Positions 1-8,661 of a stretch of 42,831 bases of DNA are shown here, one piece after another. The number at the start of each line of letters is the position of its first letter. The stretch's first letter is position 1. Made by a program: the position numbers and the translations under genes. The stretch is from Bryobacterales bacterium (GTDB lineage: Bacteria; Acidobacteriota; Terriglobia; Bryobacterales; Bryobacteraceae): assembly GCA_947467185.1 (NCBI GenBank), contig CANIHR010000010.1:1-42831 (forward strand), given 5' to 3'. The notes below the pieces were generated by a model. The model searched no databases, was not told where the DNA came from, and saw only the letters and a program-made list of their open reading frames with translations.

Positions 1-575
1 ACATTCTTAAGTGCTCCGCCGATTTCGGCTCCGATCGGATCGTTGCCGGCGTAGACGCGGAGTGTGGGGCCCGAGAACTGCTGCTGGAGCTCCTGTGCGA
101 GGGCCAGGTCGTGGGAGGCGGCGACGACGGCGGTGGGGCTGCCCCCGGCGACTTCCCGGGCAAATGTCGGGCCGGTGAGGACCGCTACGGGAAAGCTGGG
201 GCCGACCACGGAGCGGATGACTTCGGAAACTCGTTCGAGCGAGCCGGCTTCGAGGCCCTTGGTGGCGCTGACCAGCGGTGTCCCGGGGCGGAGGTACGGC
301 AGCAACTGAGTGTAGACGATGCGCACGACGTGCGAGGGCATCACGGAGACGACGATGTCAGCGGCGGCGAGTGCATCGTCCAGGGCACTGGTGACACCGA
401 CGTTGGCCGGGATGGTGATGCCCGAGAGGAAGACCTGGTTGACGCGCGTGAGCTCGACGGCGGCGGCGAGTTCGGCCTCATGCATCCAGAGGCTGACGGT
501 GTCGAAGCGCTGGGCGAGGACGCAGGCAAGCGCGGTACCCCAACCTCCTCCGCCGATAATGGCGAGCTTACTCAT
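1..575 (-). CDS. gpsA: Glycerol-3-phosphate dehydrogenase [NAD(P)+], GpsA, 3' end outside window
   Basis: This cytoplasmic enzyme reduces dihydroxyacetone phosphate to sn-glycerol 3-phosphate, the backbone for phospholipids. About 191 codons are visible and the C-terminal part lies beyond base 1. The N-terminus MSKLAIIGGGGWGTALA is the Rossmann glycine-rich loop of the family. SATKGLE and LTGPTFAREVA further on are family motifs, and the visible end IGAEIGGALKN approaches the conserved substrate-binding lysine and asparagine. The ATG at 575 overlaps the stop codon of plsY (ATGA), so the two are translationally coupled. PlsY uses the product of GpsA, which makes the pairing functionally sensible. 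Identification is firm; completeness cannot be judged here. Confidence 0.95.
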   Translation of the reverse strand, partial: MSKLAIIGGGGWGTALACVLAQRFDTVSLWMHEAELAAAVELTRVNQVFLSGITIPANVGVTSALDDALAAADIVVSVMPSHVVRIVYTQLLPYLRPGTPLVSATKGLEAGSLERVSEVIRSVVGPSFPVAVLTGPTFAREVAGGSPTAVVAASHDLALAQELQQQFSGPTLRVYAGNDPIGAEIGGALKN

Positions 576-1177
576 TTGAACTTGAAGACGCGCTCTTCAC
601 CGGCACGAATCCTCTGAATATTGCCCTTGTGGCGTTCGATGACGAGGATAGCCGCGGCAGTGGCGGAGAGCAGGACGGACCAATCCGGGTGCAGAATGAT
701 GAAGCACGCGAAGGGGAACAGGCCCGCGCCGCAAATGCTGGCGAGCGAGACGTAGCGCGTGGAAAAGACCACGATGAAGAAGACGACGGCGACCGCGAGC
801 AGGGGCCAGGGCGCGAGGCAGCCAAAGGCCCCGAGGAAGCTGGCCACGGCTTTGCCGCCGGAGAATTTGCCGTCCATCAGGCGCAGCCACAGGGAGAACG
901 AGTGGCCGATAAGGACCAGGAACGCGGCGGCGGACATGAAGCGGATATCGCCGTGGGTGAGGTAGTCGGTGAGACAGACGGCGGCGAAGCCCTTGGCGGC
1001 GTCGAGCACCAGCGTGAGAATGCCGGCTTTGGCACCTGCCACGCGACTAACGTTGGTGGCTCCGATGTTGCCGGAACCGGACTGGCGAACGTCTTCACCG
1101 CTCATCAGGCGGACGATGATGAGCCCGAAGGGGATGCTGCCGATAAGGTATGCGAGCGCGATGGCGAGGAAGCCCAT
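572..1177 (-). CDS. plsY: Acyl-phosphate:glycerol-3-phosphate acyltransferase PlsY
   Basis: PlsY is an integral membrane enzyme that moves an acyl group from acyl phosphate to glycerol 3-phosphate, giving lysophosphatidic acid, the first committed phospholipid step. The 201-residue length is normal. Motifs seen are GSIPFGLI near residue 13, GSGNIGATN at about 34-42, and the loop with GHSFSLWLRLMDGKFSGGKA, where the glycine-rich stretch binds substrate. Several hydrophobic segments fit the multi-pass topology. The start codon shares one base with the thpR stop (TAATG), and the stop overlaps the gpsA start. The gene therefore sits in the middle of a coupled thpR-plsY-gpsA string. Confidence 0.96.
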   Translation of the reverse strand: MGFLAIALAYLIGSIPFGLIIVRLMSGEDVRQSGSGNIGATNVSRVAGAKAGILTLVLDAAKGFAAVCLTDYLTHGDIRFMSAAAFLVLIGHSFSLWLRLMDGKFSGGKAVASFLGAFGCLAPWPLLAVAVVFFIVVFSTRYVSLASICGAGLFPFACFIILHPDWSVLLSATAAAILVIERHKGNIQRIRAGEERVFKFK

Positions 1178-1737
1178 TACCGTGCACCTGCCATCAACGG
1201 GAAGGTAGCGACGACGCTGTAAACGGAGCCGGCCGGAGTCGGACGGCTTTCGTAGAGATGAAACTCGGTGGCCTCAAAGGTCGCGAGAGGGAAGATGTTC
1301 TGCATGGACGCTATCTGGAACCTCAATTGAACAATATTCTCTCCTGCGATGCGCGCCAGGGTGACATGAGGGTGATAAGGGTGGTCTTCGCGAGGTGCGC
1401 CGATACCGACGAGCGTGGTTTCGATGGCTGTGGCGAGGGCGGTGAGCTCGGGTTCGGGCTTCACGGCGAGGAAGAGATGGGCGGGGTGATGCGGGTTCGG
1501 AAAGAAGCCGAAACCGGGGATCGAGATGGAGATGGGGCCAGTGGGCGGGATCGCGGCGAGGGCTGTTTTCAGATCGTCCAGTCGGGTTTCGTCCCATTGG
1601 CCGATGAAGGCGGTGGTGATGTGGAGATTGGAGAGCGGTGACCAGCGAATGTCGGCTTTTGGGCGCAGCTCGGCGAGGATGCTTTCTGCCTGTTGAAGTG
1701 CCTGAGGGGGAAGAGATAAACCGGTGAAGAGCCGCAT
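1177..1737 (-). CDS. thpR: RNA 2',3'-cyclic phosphodiesterase ThpR (2H phosphoesterase)
   Basis: This 186-residue protein belongs to the LigT/ThpR branch of 2H phosphoesterases, which hydrolyse 2',3'-cyclic phosphodiester ends of RNA. Both catalytic HxT motifs are present: HIT at residues 39-41, preceded by RWSPLSNLH, and HVT at 124-126, followed by LAR. The N-terminus MRLFTGLSLP is typical of the family, and length is as expected. It lies 22 bases after the thioredoxin/TPR gene and overlaps plsY by one base. A direct functional tie to lipid synthesis is not evident, so operon membership may only reflect co-transcription. Confidence 0.92.
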   Translation of the reverse strand: MRLFTGLSLPPQALQQAESILAELRPKADIRWSPLSNLHITTAFIGQWDETRLDDLKTALAAIPPTGPISISIPGFGFFPNPHHPAHLFLAVKPEPELTALATAIETTLVGIGAPREDHPYHPHVTLARIAGENIVQLRFQIASMQNIFPLATFEATEFHLYESRPTPAGSVYSVVATFPLMAGAR

Positions 1738-1759
1738 GTCTGCATGGCTATTTTAGCGG

Positions 1760-2566
1760 TTAATGGATGAGCGCCTGTGCTTTTGTGACCGCGTCGCTGG
1801 TGGGGAAATCGCGGCGCAGGGTGGCCAGTGTCTTGCGCGCCTTGTCGCCCTGCCCATCCAGCATCCAGGCGTGCACCAGATTCAGCAGCGCTTCGGGGCG
1901 CTGGGGGCTGGTGGGGAAATCCTTCAGATAACGTTCGAAGGCTTCGGCGGCGCGGGCTCCGTCGTGGATATCGAGGAAGTCCTGGCCCATATCGCGGAGG
2001 GCGGTTTCGCGGTCCTGCGGTCGGAGTTTGGCTTCGTTTTGTCGGAGGGCGCGGTCGAAGAAGTCGCCGCTGGATTCGTAAAAGCCCAGGGACCGGAGGT
2101 GCCGGCCCAGGGCGAGAAGGGTGTCGAAGTCGTTCTTCTTCGCCTGCAGTTTGCCATCGAGGCGGTTCACTTCGGTCAGGTCTTTGGGGAGCGCCGCGAC
2201 GACTTTGGTGAGGGCCAGCGTCCCCATTTCGCCCCGGTGGCGCAGCAGGACGGTGCCGTAGATGTTGGTGAAGATGAGGTCCGGGATGGCTCCGACGCTG
2301 TACTGGCGGGCGACATCGGGCTGCATGTCCAGGTGGATGCGGATGGCGACGAGGCGTTTATTGATGGCGTCGGCCACGGCGGGGTTCGAGTACACGTTCG
2401 CGTCCATGTCCTTGCAGGGAGCGCACCAATCTGCCCAGAAATCGATCAGGACGGGTTTATTCATGGCCTTCGCTTCGGCGAGGCCCTGTTTGATGTTCTT
2501 GAACCAGCGGATTTGCTGGGTTTCGCCTGCATTCAGAGCGAACAGCAGGAGGAGTGCGAGCTTCAT
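1760..2566 (-). CDS. Secreted thioredoxin-fold protein with C-terminal TPR-like helices
   Basis: The predicted 268-residue protein starts with a hydrophobic signal sequence (MKLALLLLFALNAGE), followed by a thioredoxin domain whose redox motif WCAPC lies at residues 47-51 in the context LIDFWADWCAPCKDMD, as in DsbD-gamma or SoxW-like thioredoxins. A cis-proline is likely in VGAIPDLIF. From about residue 150 the sequence becomes helical with TPR character (LGRHLRSLGFYESSGDFFDRAL, then AAEAFERYLKDFP). The start at 2566 is chosen because it gives a signal peptide and overlaps the upstream receptor stop as ATGA; a longer open frame to 2698 would lie inside the receptor gene. A role as an extracytoplasmic thiol-disulfide reductase is inferred. 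The partner is unknown. Confidence 0.85.
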   Translation of the reverse strand: MKLALLLLFALNAGETQQIRWFKNIKQGLAEAKAMNKPVLIDFWADWCAPCKDMDANVYSNPAVADAINKRLVAIRIHLDMQPDVARQYSVGAIPDLIFTNIYGTVLLRHRGEMGTLALTKVVAALPKDLTEVNRLDGKLQAKKNDFDTLLALGRHLRSLGFYESSGDFFDRALRQNEAKLRPQDRETALRDMGQDFLDIHDGARAAEAFERYLKDFPTSPQRPEALLNLVHAWMLDGQGDKARKTLATLRRDFPTSDAVTKAQALIH

Positions 2567-5526
2567 CAGAACCGGAGGCGCAGGCCGAGCTGGGCCTGGA
2601 AGGGCGCGGTGCGCAGAGTGGCGTTGGTGAAGTACTGGCCGGTGGCGGGGTTGCGCGTCAGGCCGAAGGTGCTCGATGGGGTCGCGGCGGTGCCCCACGT
2701 CATCTGGGCGGACCCAATTTCGATGTTATCGAAATTGAACATGTTGAAGAGTTCGCCGGTGATCGACAGCCGGGCCTTCTCGTTCGGCAGATTGAAGTTG
2801 CGCTGCACGCGGAGGCTGACGTCGGAGTAGCCGGTGTTGCGGTAGAGGTTGCGGCGCATCACGCTGCCGTTAACCACTGGCCGATCACGCAGGACGCCAT
2901 CGCCGTTCGAGTCCACACCGGTCAGGGGGCTGAAGGGGCGGCCGCTGTTGAAACGCATGGTGGTTGAAAATTCGAACCCAAACGGGGCGTAATACATGCC
3001 GCTGGCGGCGAACTGGTGGCGCTGGTCGATATTGGAGTAGCTGTATTCGTTGGCCAGGTTGGCGGCGTTGTCGTAGTTTGCACCGCTGATACCGCGCTCG
3101 TGGTCATCGTGGCTGTAGCTCCAGCCGAGCGTGTAGGTCGCGTCCAGCATGTACTTCTTGCGCTGCAGGTTCAGAGTCGCATTCATGGAGTGGTAGTGCG
3201 AGCGGGCGGAGGCTTCGGTCTGGTACGCGAAACCATAGCGCGAGTACGGCTTCGTGGCGGCCACGTTCTGGTAGACGAGACGGCCGGTCGCGTCGGCGAC
3301 CGGTGTGGGCAGATTGATGTTGCGGACGCGGTCCATGCGGGCGACGTTGATGTTGGTGAAATCGACGCTGGCCTTCACGCCTCGGGCAAGTTCGCGTTCC
3401 ACGGCGGCGCGGAACTGGATGGAGCGGGGCAGGCGGAAATTCGGGTCAAAGAAGAAGACCGTCTGGCCCGCGACACGATTTTCGGGGGCAACCAGGGTGT
3501 TCAACTGGGCACCGGTGAAGACGGGCAGGCTGGAGAGCGAAGCTCCGGCGAGGTCAATCCCCGCTGCTTTGAAGGCGTTGTTGATCGCCGCAGTGCCGGT
3601 GAGCGTGACGTTGCTGCTCATGTCGGGATTGCCGCCGTTGCCAAGGATCGACTGCTCAAACAGGGGCATGTAGGATGCCGCGTAGAACATGCCGGTAGCA
3701 AGGCGGATGACGGTTTTGCCGTTCTGCTGCGGGTCCCAGGCGAGACCGAGGCGGGGAGCGATCAGTTCCTTATCGCCGGGGATGGAAGTCGCGAGAGGAA
3801 AGCGATTGGCGGCGACCGACGGCGTGCGGTATTGCGGCAGCACCGCCATTTCATAGCGGAAGCCGGGGCTGATGGTGAGACCCGGGCGGACGCGCCATTC
3901 GTCCTGCACGTAGAAGGCGACCTGGTGCATGGTGAGGTCCAGCTTGCCGGTGCCCGCAAACTGCGTGTACTGGGCTGGCTTGCGGTCCAGATAGTCCTGC
4001 AGCGTATCGAAGCGGTAGGTGCCGTTCCAGCCGGCGTTAAAGGTCGTGTTGCCGTTCACGCTGTTGGAGTCGGCGCCGAACTTGATGGTGTGCGCGCCGG
4101 TAACGATGGAGAAATTGTCGATAAACTGACGCCGCCAGTCGGTGAACTGGTATCCGATGTTGCCGTAGCTGAGGCCGGTGGCCTGCGGGCCGTAGATAGC
4201 GACCGTCTGGACAGGGCTGCCGTTGCGGACGGTGACTTCAGGGCCGGTTCCGGGGTCCCAGGGGCGGTATTCGCGGACCATCTGAACGCGGAATTCGTTG
4301 ACGTGGCGAGGCGAGAGGACGGAGGTCAACTGGCCCATGCCGGTCAGGTCCTTGCGGTCATTGACGGGCGAAGCGTTCTGCACGGAGCGGTTGGTGAGGG
4401 AGTCGGCGCCAATGCCCTGACTCATGATGAAGGCACCTGCGGAGTCGGTTACACGGTTGTGGATGTAGTCGAAGCGGCCCATGAGGGTGTGTTTTCCTGT
4501 CAGGCGGTGGTCAATTCGGTTGGTGAGGGATCGGGAATCGCTGAAGGCGTCAAGAGGCGATTCGGGGGCAACGCCGAGCAGGGCTTTGGCTCCGGCAGTG
4601 CTGCGGAGAGCCTGGTTATCCAGTTCGCTGTAGAGGACCTGAACGGGCTTGGTGTTGTGCTGGAAATCGCCCGCAAGGAAGTAGAAGGTCTTGTCTTTGC
4701 GGATGGGCGTGCCGACCGAACCGCCGAATTGCTGGCCGAGGCCGATCTGCTCGCGATTGAAGGGGTCTTTCGCTGTGGTGTTCTTATCACGGAAGAGGTA
4801 GAAGCCGCTGCCGTGCGTTTCGTTGGTGCCGGATTTGGTCGCCAGGTTGATGACTCCGCCAGTGGAGCGGCCAAACTCGGCGGAAAAAGTGCTGCGCAGG
4901 ACCTGAAATTCCTGCAGCGCTTCCAGACTGAAGCTGGGGGAGAATTCGACGTGCCCGCACCAGTGGGTGTTGGTGTAGTCGCCACCATCCACGTTGATGT
5001 TGGTGTAGAGACCCTTCTGGCCCGAGATGGCGAAGCCGCCGCATTCGGGTTCGATCTGGGTGGAGGGCGTCAGCAGGAACATGCCGCGGATACGGCGGCC
5101 GTTGGCGGGAAGGTTGCGGAGCTGCACGTCGGTGAGGACGGCCTTGGAGAACGTTTGCGCAGGCTCGAGGGCGTTACTTGTGACGTCGATGGAAGCCTTT
5201 ACGGCAGGGAGGCCCAGGTTGAAGGTCGCTTCGGTGCGGCCACCCAGCGAGACGTAGACCTGCTGCGACTGCTTCTCCATGTTGGGGGCCTGCACGGTGA
5301 CTTCGTAGTCGCCGAGCGAGACGGGGCCGATGGCGTAGCGGCCTTCCAGGTCAGTGAGGACGGTGCGGGTGGCGTTCGTGCCGAGGTTCCGGGTGTGGAC
5401 TTCAATGGCTGGCAGGGGCGCGCCGGAGGGGTCGAGGACGCGGCCTCCGATTTGACCGCTGTTGGCTGCGGTTTGTGCGGCCAGGATTCCACTGAACAGA
5501 AAATACGGCAGGATGCGACGAAGCAT
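2566..5526 (-). CDS. Oar-like TonB-dependent receptor with carboxypeptidase regulatory-like domain
   Basis: About 986 residues. A signal peptide (MLRRILPYFLFSGILAAQ) is followed by a carboxypeptidase-regulatory-like Ig domain (GGRVLDPSGAPLPAIEVHTR), a plug region (NINVDGGDYTNTHWCG, then EFGRSTGGVINLATKSGTN) and a long beta-barrel ending in LGLRLRF, with the terminal phenylalanine expected for outer-membrane insertion. This architecture is the Oar/SusC-distant type that is greatly expanded in Acidobacteriota. I chose the inner ATG at 5526 over one at 5562 because it begins the signal peptide. Substrate cannot be read from the sequence. It is coupled to the thioredoxin/TPR gene downstream (ATGA) and lies 49 bases after the YceI-like gene. 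Confidence 0.9.
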   Translation of the reverse strand: MLRRILPYFLFSGILAAQTAANSGQIGGRVLDPSGAPLPAIEVHTRNLGTNATRTVLTDLEGRYAIGPVSLGDYEVTVQAPNMEKQSQQVYVSLGGRTEATFNLGLPAVKASIDVTSNALEPAQTFSKAVLTDVQLRNLPANGRRIRGMFLLTPSTQIEPECGGFAISGQKGLYTNINVDGGDYTNTHWCGHVEFSPSFSLEALQEFQVLRSTFSAEFGRSTGGVINLATKSGTNETHGSGFYLFRDKNTTAKDPFNREQIGLGQQFGGSVGTPIRKDKTFYFLAGDFQHNTKPVQVLYSELDNQALRSTAGAKALLGVAPESPLDAFSDSRSLTNRIDHRLTGKHTLMGRFDYIHNRVTDSAGAFIMSQGIGADSLTNRSVQNASPVNDRKDLTGMGQLTSVLSPRHVNEFRVQMVREYRPWDPGTGPEVTVRNGSPVQTVAIYGPQATGLSYGNIGYQFTDWRRQFIDNFSIVTGAHTIKFGADSNSVNGNTTFNAGWNGTYRFDTLQDYLDRKPAQYTQFAGTGKLDLTMHQVAFYVQDEWRVRPGLTISPGFRYEMAVLPQYRTPSVAANRFPLATSIPGDKELIAPRLGLAWDPQQNGKTVIRLATGMFYAASYMPLFEQSILGNGGNPDMSSNVTLTGTAAINNAFKAAGIDLAGASLSSLPVFTGAQLNTLVAPENRVAGQTVFFFDPNFRLPRSIQFRAAVERELARGVKASVDFTNINVARMDRVRNINLPTPVADATGRLVYQNVAATKPYSRYGFAYQTEASARSHYHSMNATLNLQRKKYMLDATYTLGWSYSHDDHERGISGANYDNAANLANEYSYSNIDQRHQFAASGMYYAPFGFEFSTTMRFNSGRPFSPLTGVDSNGDGVLRDRPVVNGSVMRRNLYRNTGYSDVSLRVQRNFNLPNEKARLSITGELFNMFNFDNIEIGSAQMTWGTAATPSSTFGLTRNPATGQYFTNATLRTAPFQAQLGLRLRF

Positions 5527-5575
5527 CCACCTATTTTGGACAGTCGTGCCGGAACACACCAATAATCGAATTGAA

Positions 5576-6133
5576 CTAGTTTGAGCGGATGCGCCCGGTA
5601 GCTTCCACGTCGATTTCGACGAAATCTTTCACTTTCAGGATGAAGGTACTCGGGTCCTTCATGCCCCATTTCACATACGGGACATTGAAATTCAGGGTCG
5701 CAGTTAGCTTTTGCGCGTCCCGATGGGTCTTCGCCTTCATGGTGATTTCATGGGGGGCTCCGTGGATCGTGAAGATGCCATGGAACTGGACTTCGGAGTC
5801 ACCGGTGTTCGCCACTTTGCCTTCGACGCGGTCGGGCGCGAAGGTGATTTCGGGGTATTTGGCGCTCTCGAGGACGTTCTTGTGCATCCGGCCATCGCGC
5901 GCTCCGCTGCCGCTTTCGCCGCTGGTGGCGTCCACGATGAGCAGACCGCCGGCTTTGCCGGTTTCCGGGTCGAACCAGAGGTCGCCCTTTTTCAGGCGGA
6001 AGGTGCCTTTCACTGTGTGGAGGACGTCGCCGAGGGTCCACTGCACTTTGGTGGTGGCGGGATCAACTTCGAGATCGATTCGCTGGGCGAAGGCGGGCAG
6101 TGCGAGGAGGGCAATTAAGAGAATTCGTTTCAT
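5576..6133 (-). CDS. YceI-like lipid-binding periplasmic protein
   Basis: A 185-residue exported protein with signal peptide MKRILLIALLALPAFAQ. The rest reads as a YceI lipocalin-like barrel: VDPATTKVQWTLGDVLHTV at the start, then MHKNVLESAKYPEITF, and a C-terminal ILKVKDFVEIDVEATG. YceI proteins bind long isoprenoid or fatty chains in a closed barrel. The position directly after an FAD enzyme of the geranylgeranyl reductase family (ATGA overlap at 6130-6133) fits a shared isoprenoid or lipid theme, although the ligand is inference. The longer open frame upstream is out-of-context extension inside the neighbouring gene. Confidence 0.88.
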   Translation of the reverse strand: MKRILLIALLALPAFAQRIDLEVDPATTKVQWTLGDVLHTVKGTFRLKKGDLWFDPETGKAGGLLIVDATSGESGSGARDGRMHKNVLESAKYPEITFAPDRVEGKVANTGDSEVQFHGIFTIHGAPHEITMKAKTHRDAQKLTATLNFNVPYVKWGMKDPSTFILKVKDFVEIDVEATGRIRSN

Positions 6134-7233
6134 GCGGTGACAATCTCCCAGCCGAGGGCGGCTGCGGTGGCGGCGAACTGCGGAATATTCACTTTGCCGA
6201 CGTGGCTGGCGAGGATACGGGCGAACAGCTCGGGGCGGTGGGAAAACGCGCGGAAGACGCGCTGGCGGAGGATGCTGGACCGGTCCATCAGGAGCATGAA
6301 TTCCGCCATGAACAGGGGGCGGCGTGCCAATCGTGCGTGCTCCTGGCAATAGAGGTTCAGGTTACCGGCTTCCATGGCGTCGGCGAGCGCGAGTGCCTGC
6401 TGGAAGGCCATGCAGAGGCCTTCGCCCGTGATGGCGTCCACGGTGCCCGAGGCGTCGCCGATGAGAGCTACATGGCCGGCCGCAACCTTTTTCAGCCGGC
6501 GCGTGGCGGCGAAGGAGCCGCGTTCCGAGGTGGCGGGTGTCAGGTGGCCCAGGCGCTGGAAGAGGGCGGGGAAGCGGGGCAGGGCTTCGTCGATGCGGAG
6601 GTGGGAATCGCGCGACATCAGGACCAGGCAGATTTCGTCGTGCGCGACAGGTGTGATGTAGAACTGGCAGCCAATATTCCAGTGAATCTCGACATATTCC
6701 GACCAGGGCGCGATCTTGTAGTGGCGTCGGAAGCCGAAGCGGTTGGATTCGCGGCTAATGTCGCCCAAGCCTGTCCAGCGGCGGACCAGGGACTGGCCTC
6801 CATCGGCTCCGATGATCCAGCGGGCGGTGAGTTTTTCGCGGTTGAGGTGGACGGTGTGGCCGTCCACTCCGGTCACGGACGTCCCCCAGTGGCACTGGAC
6901 TCCGGCCGTCGCGGCGGTTTCGGCAAGCAGGGAGTGCAGGATGGTGCGGCGGAGAGCACGTCCCAGACCGTTGGGGAAGGGTGCCTCGACGCTGCTGAGC
7001 GGGCCGGTGAAGCGAATACCCCGGAAGCTGTGGCCTGCATCGGCGGGAATTTCAATGTCAAGCCGGGCTGCGGCGGCGAGCGAATCGGGCATCAGGCCTT
7101 CACCACAGGCTTTGTCGACCGGCGGGCGGTCGGCGTCGGCCAGGGATACGGTGAAGCCTTTACGGCGGGCGGCGATGGCTGCGGCCAGACCTGCCGGGCC
7201 TCCTCCTGAGACGAAAACATCGGTATCGAACAT
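6130..7233 (-). CDS. FAD-dependent oxidoreductase, geranylgeranyl reductase family
   Basis: This 367-residue flavoprotein begins with the dinucleotide-binding motif VFVSGGGPAGLAAAIAARR. It carries DKACGEGLMP near residue 45, a signature of geranylgeranyl reductase and related FAD enzymes (KxCGxGL). Further family elements are WIIGADGGQSLVRR and the second FAD motif VALIGDASGTVDAITGEG. Such enzymes reduce double bonds of isoprenoid chains or hydroxylate aromatic substrates. The neighbours, a class III aminotransferase four bases upstream and a YceI-like carrier downstream, suggest a lipid or isoprenoid substrate, but no specific reaction can be given. It is not HpnE: that enzyme is an amine-oxidase-type desaturase of greater length and different motifs. 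Confidence 0.82.
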   Translation of the reverse strand: MFDTDVFVSGGGPAGLAAAIAARRKGFTVSLADADRPPVDKACGEGLMPDSLAAAARLDIEIPADAGHSFRGIRFTGPLSSVEAPFPNGLGRALRRTILHSLLAETAATAGVQCHWGTSVTGVDGHTVHLNREKLTARWIIGADGGQSLVRRWTGLGDISRESNRFGFRRHYKIAPWSEYVEIHWNIGCQFYITPVAHDEICLVLMSRDSHLRIDEALPRFPALFQRLGHLTPATSERGSFAATRRLKKVAAGHVALIGDASGTVDAITGEGLCMAFQQALALADAMEAGNLNLYCQEHARLARRPLFMAEFMLLMDRSSILRQRVFRAFSHRPELFARILASHVGKVNIPQFAATAAALGWEIVTA

Positions 7234-7237
7234 GGTT

Positions 7238-8602
7238 TTAGACGTTGACGATGCGACGGGCGAGCCCCAGCGCTTCGCTCCAGAAGGACGTGGAGGTGTG
7301 CATCAGGTCCACGACGGCCGTGATGGAGTCCACGAAATGGTCGAGTTGGTCTTCCGTGACAATCAGTGGCGGGGCCACTTTTAGAACCATGAAATTATTG
7401 CCGCAGATTTGCGTGAGGATGTGCCAGTCGCGGAAGAGTCGCATCACGATGACCTGGCCGAACATGCCTTCGTGGATGTGACGGAAGGCGGCAAAAGGGA
7501 TTTTGAGTTTCAGGGATGTCGGTGGCTGGAATTCAATACCGGAGAGCATGCCCATGCCGCGGATGTCCTTCACCATCTCGTAGCCTGAGAGCGCTTCGCG
7601 GAGGCGGGTGCGGAGGCGTTCACCCATTTCGAGTGCGCGGGGGCCGAGTCGTTCTCGTTCCAGGACATCAAGCGTGGCGAGGCCAGTGCGCATAGCGAGG
7701 CCGTTTTCGCTGAAGGTGGAGGCGTGGACTATGGATCGCTTAAGGGAGTCGAAGACCGAGTTATAGATCGGATCGGTCATGAGGACGGCGCTGACGGGGA
7801 CCAGACCACCGCTCAGGGCCTTGGCGACGATGACGATATCGGCTTCGACGTTGTGCTGGTGGGATGCGAGGAACGTTCCGGTGCGGTACATGCCGGTCTG
7901 GACCTCATCGATGACGAGAAGTGTGCCGTGCTGGTGGCAGATTCTGGCCGCTTCGGCGAGGTAGCCTGGGGCGGGGACTTTGATGCCGGCTTCGGATTGC
8001 AGGGGTTCGACGAAGAACGCCGCGAATTTCCCCGTGGAGACAGCCTGGCGGAGGGCTTCGAGGTCATTGAATGGGATGGCGGTGGTGTCGGCCAGCATAG
8101 GGCCGAACTTGTCTTTCCAGAACTTGTCATCCATTAAGGAAAGGGCGCCACAGGTGAGGCCGTGGAAGGCGCCTTTGGCGTGGAGCAGGGCTGTGCGTCC
8201 GGTATGTTTCCGGGCGAATTTGATTGCGGATTCGACGCCCTCGCTGCCGGAACAGGCGAAGAAAACCTTGTGGAGCTTGCCGCCGGCGAGGTTACAAAGC
8301 CGGTGCGCGAGGGTTCCGGCAAGATCGGGGACGTGGCTTTGAAGCATCGCCGGGCCGCGACGGTCGAGTTCTTCGTGGATGGCCTGAATGATGTCTGGAT
8401 GGTTGTGTCCGGTGTTGTGGACGCAGTAGCCCGAGAGGAAATCGAGGATGATGTCGCCACCTTCGGTGTGGAGTTCGGTACCCTGGCAGCGCACGTAGCG
8501 CAGATTCATTTGCAGTAGGTTGAGGAGGCGTTCCCACTGAGGATTGACGTAGTCGGTGTAGTCCGCGGCGACGGGGGGCGCGGCAAGGGTTGCGGTGGCC
8601 AT
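7238..8602 (-). CDS. Class III PLP-dependent aminotransferase (HpnO-like candidate)
   Basis: 454 residues of the fold-type I, class III aminotransferase family (ornithine/acetylornithine/GABA type). The PLP lysine is K261 in IVAKALSGGLVP, and the aspartate contacting the pyridine nitrogen is D232 in LLVIDEVQTGMYRTG. FACSGSEGVESAIK is the phosphate-binding region. The start at ATG 8602 is preferred; an in-frame TTG at 8656 would add 18 residues without an evident ribosome site. Class III aminotransferases called HpnO make aminobacteriohopanetriol from ribosylhopane, and a hopanoid operon lies 2.4 kb away on the other strand, so HpnO is a reasonable hypothesis. An amino-acid or polyamine substrate is equally possible from motifs alone. 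Confidence 0.85.
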   Translation of the reverse strand: MATATLAAPPVAADYTDYVNPQWERLLNLLQMNLRYVRCQGTELHTEGGDIILDFLSGYCVHNTGHNHPDIIQAIHEELDRRGPAMLQSHVPDLAGTLAHRLCNLAGGKLHKVFFACSGSEGVESAIKFARKHTGRTALLHAKGAFHGLTCGALSLMDDKFWKDKFGPMLADTTAIPFNDLEALRQAVSTGKFAAFFVEPLQSEAGIKVPAPGYLAEAARICHQHGTLLVIDEVQTGMYRTGTFLASHQHNVEADIVIVAKALSGGLVPVSAVLMTDPIYNSVFDSLKRSIVHASTFSENGLAMRTGLATLDVLERERLGPRALEMGERLRTRLREALSGYEMVKDIRGMGMLSGIEFQPPTSLKLKIPFAAFRHIHEGMFGQVIVMRLFRDWHILTQICGNNFMVLKVAPPLIVTEDQLDHFVDSITAVVDLMHTSTSFWSEALGLARRIVNV

Positions 8603-8661
8603 CTGTATTTTTTCAGACGGATTGCCGGGTACGACGGGGTACGGGGAGGAGGTCAAAAATG

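Noticed and set aside
2567-2698. N-terminal extension of the thioredoxin/TPR protein
   Set aside because: It lies inside the receptor gene in another frame; the signal peptide and the ATGA overlap favour 2566.
3016-5565. 849-codon open frame on the plus strand
   Set aside because: It is wholly antisense to the Oar-like receptor, and its translation is a low-complexity G/A/V/E-rich sequence with no recognisable motif, as expected of high-GC shadow frames.
6130-7233. FAD oxidoreductase as the missing HpnE
   Set aside because: Motifs (KACGEGL) and length are those of geranylgeranyl reductase-like enzymes and not of the amine-oxidase-type squalene desaturase.
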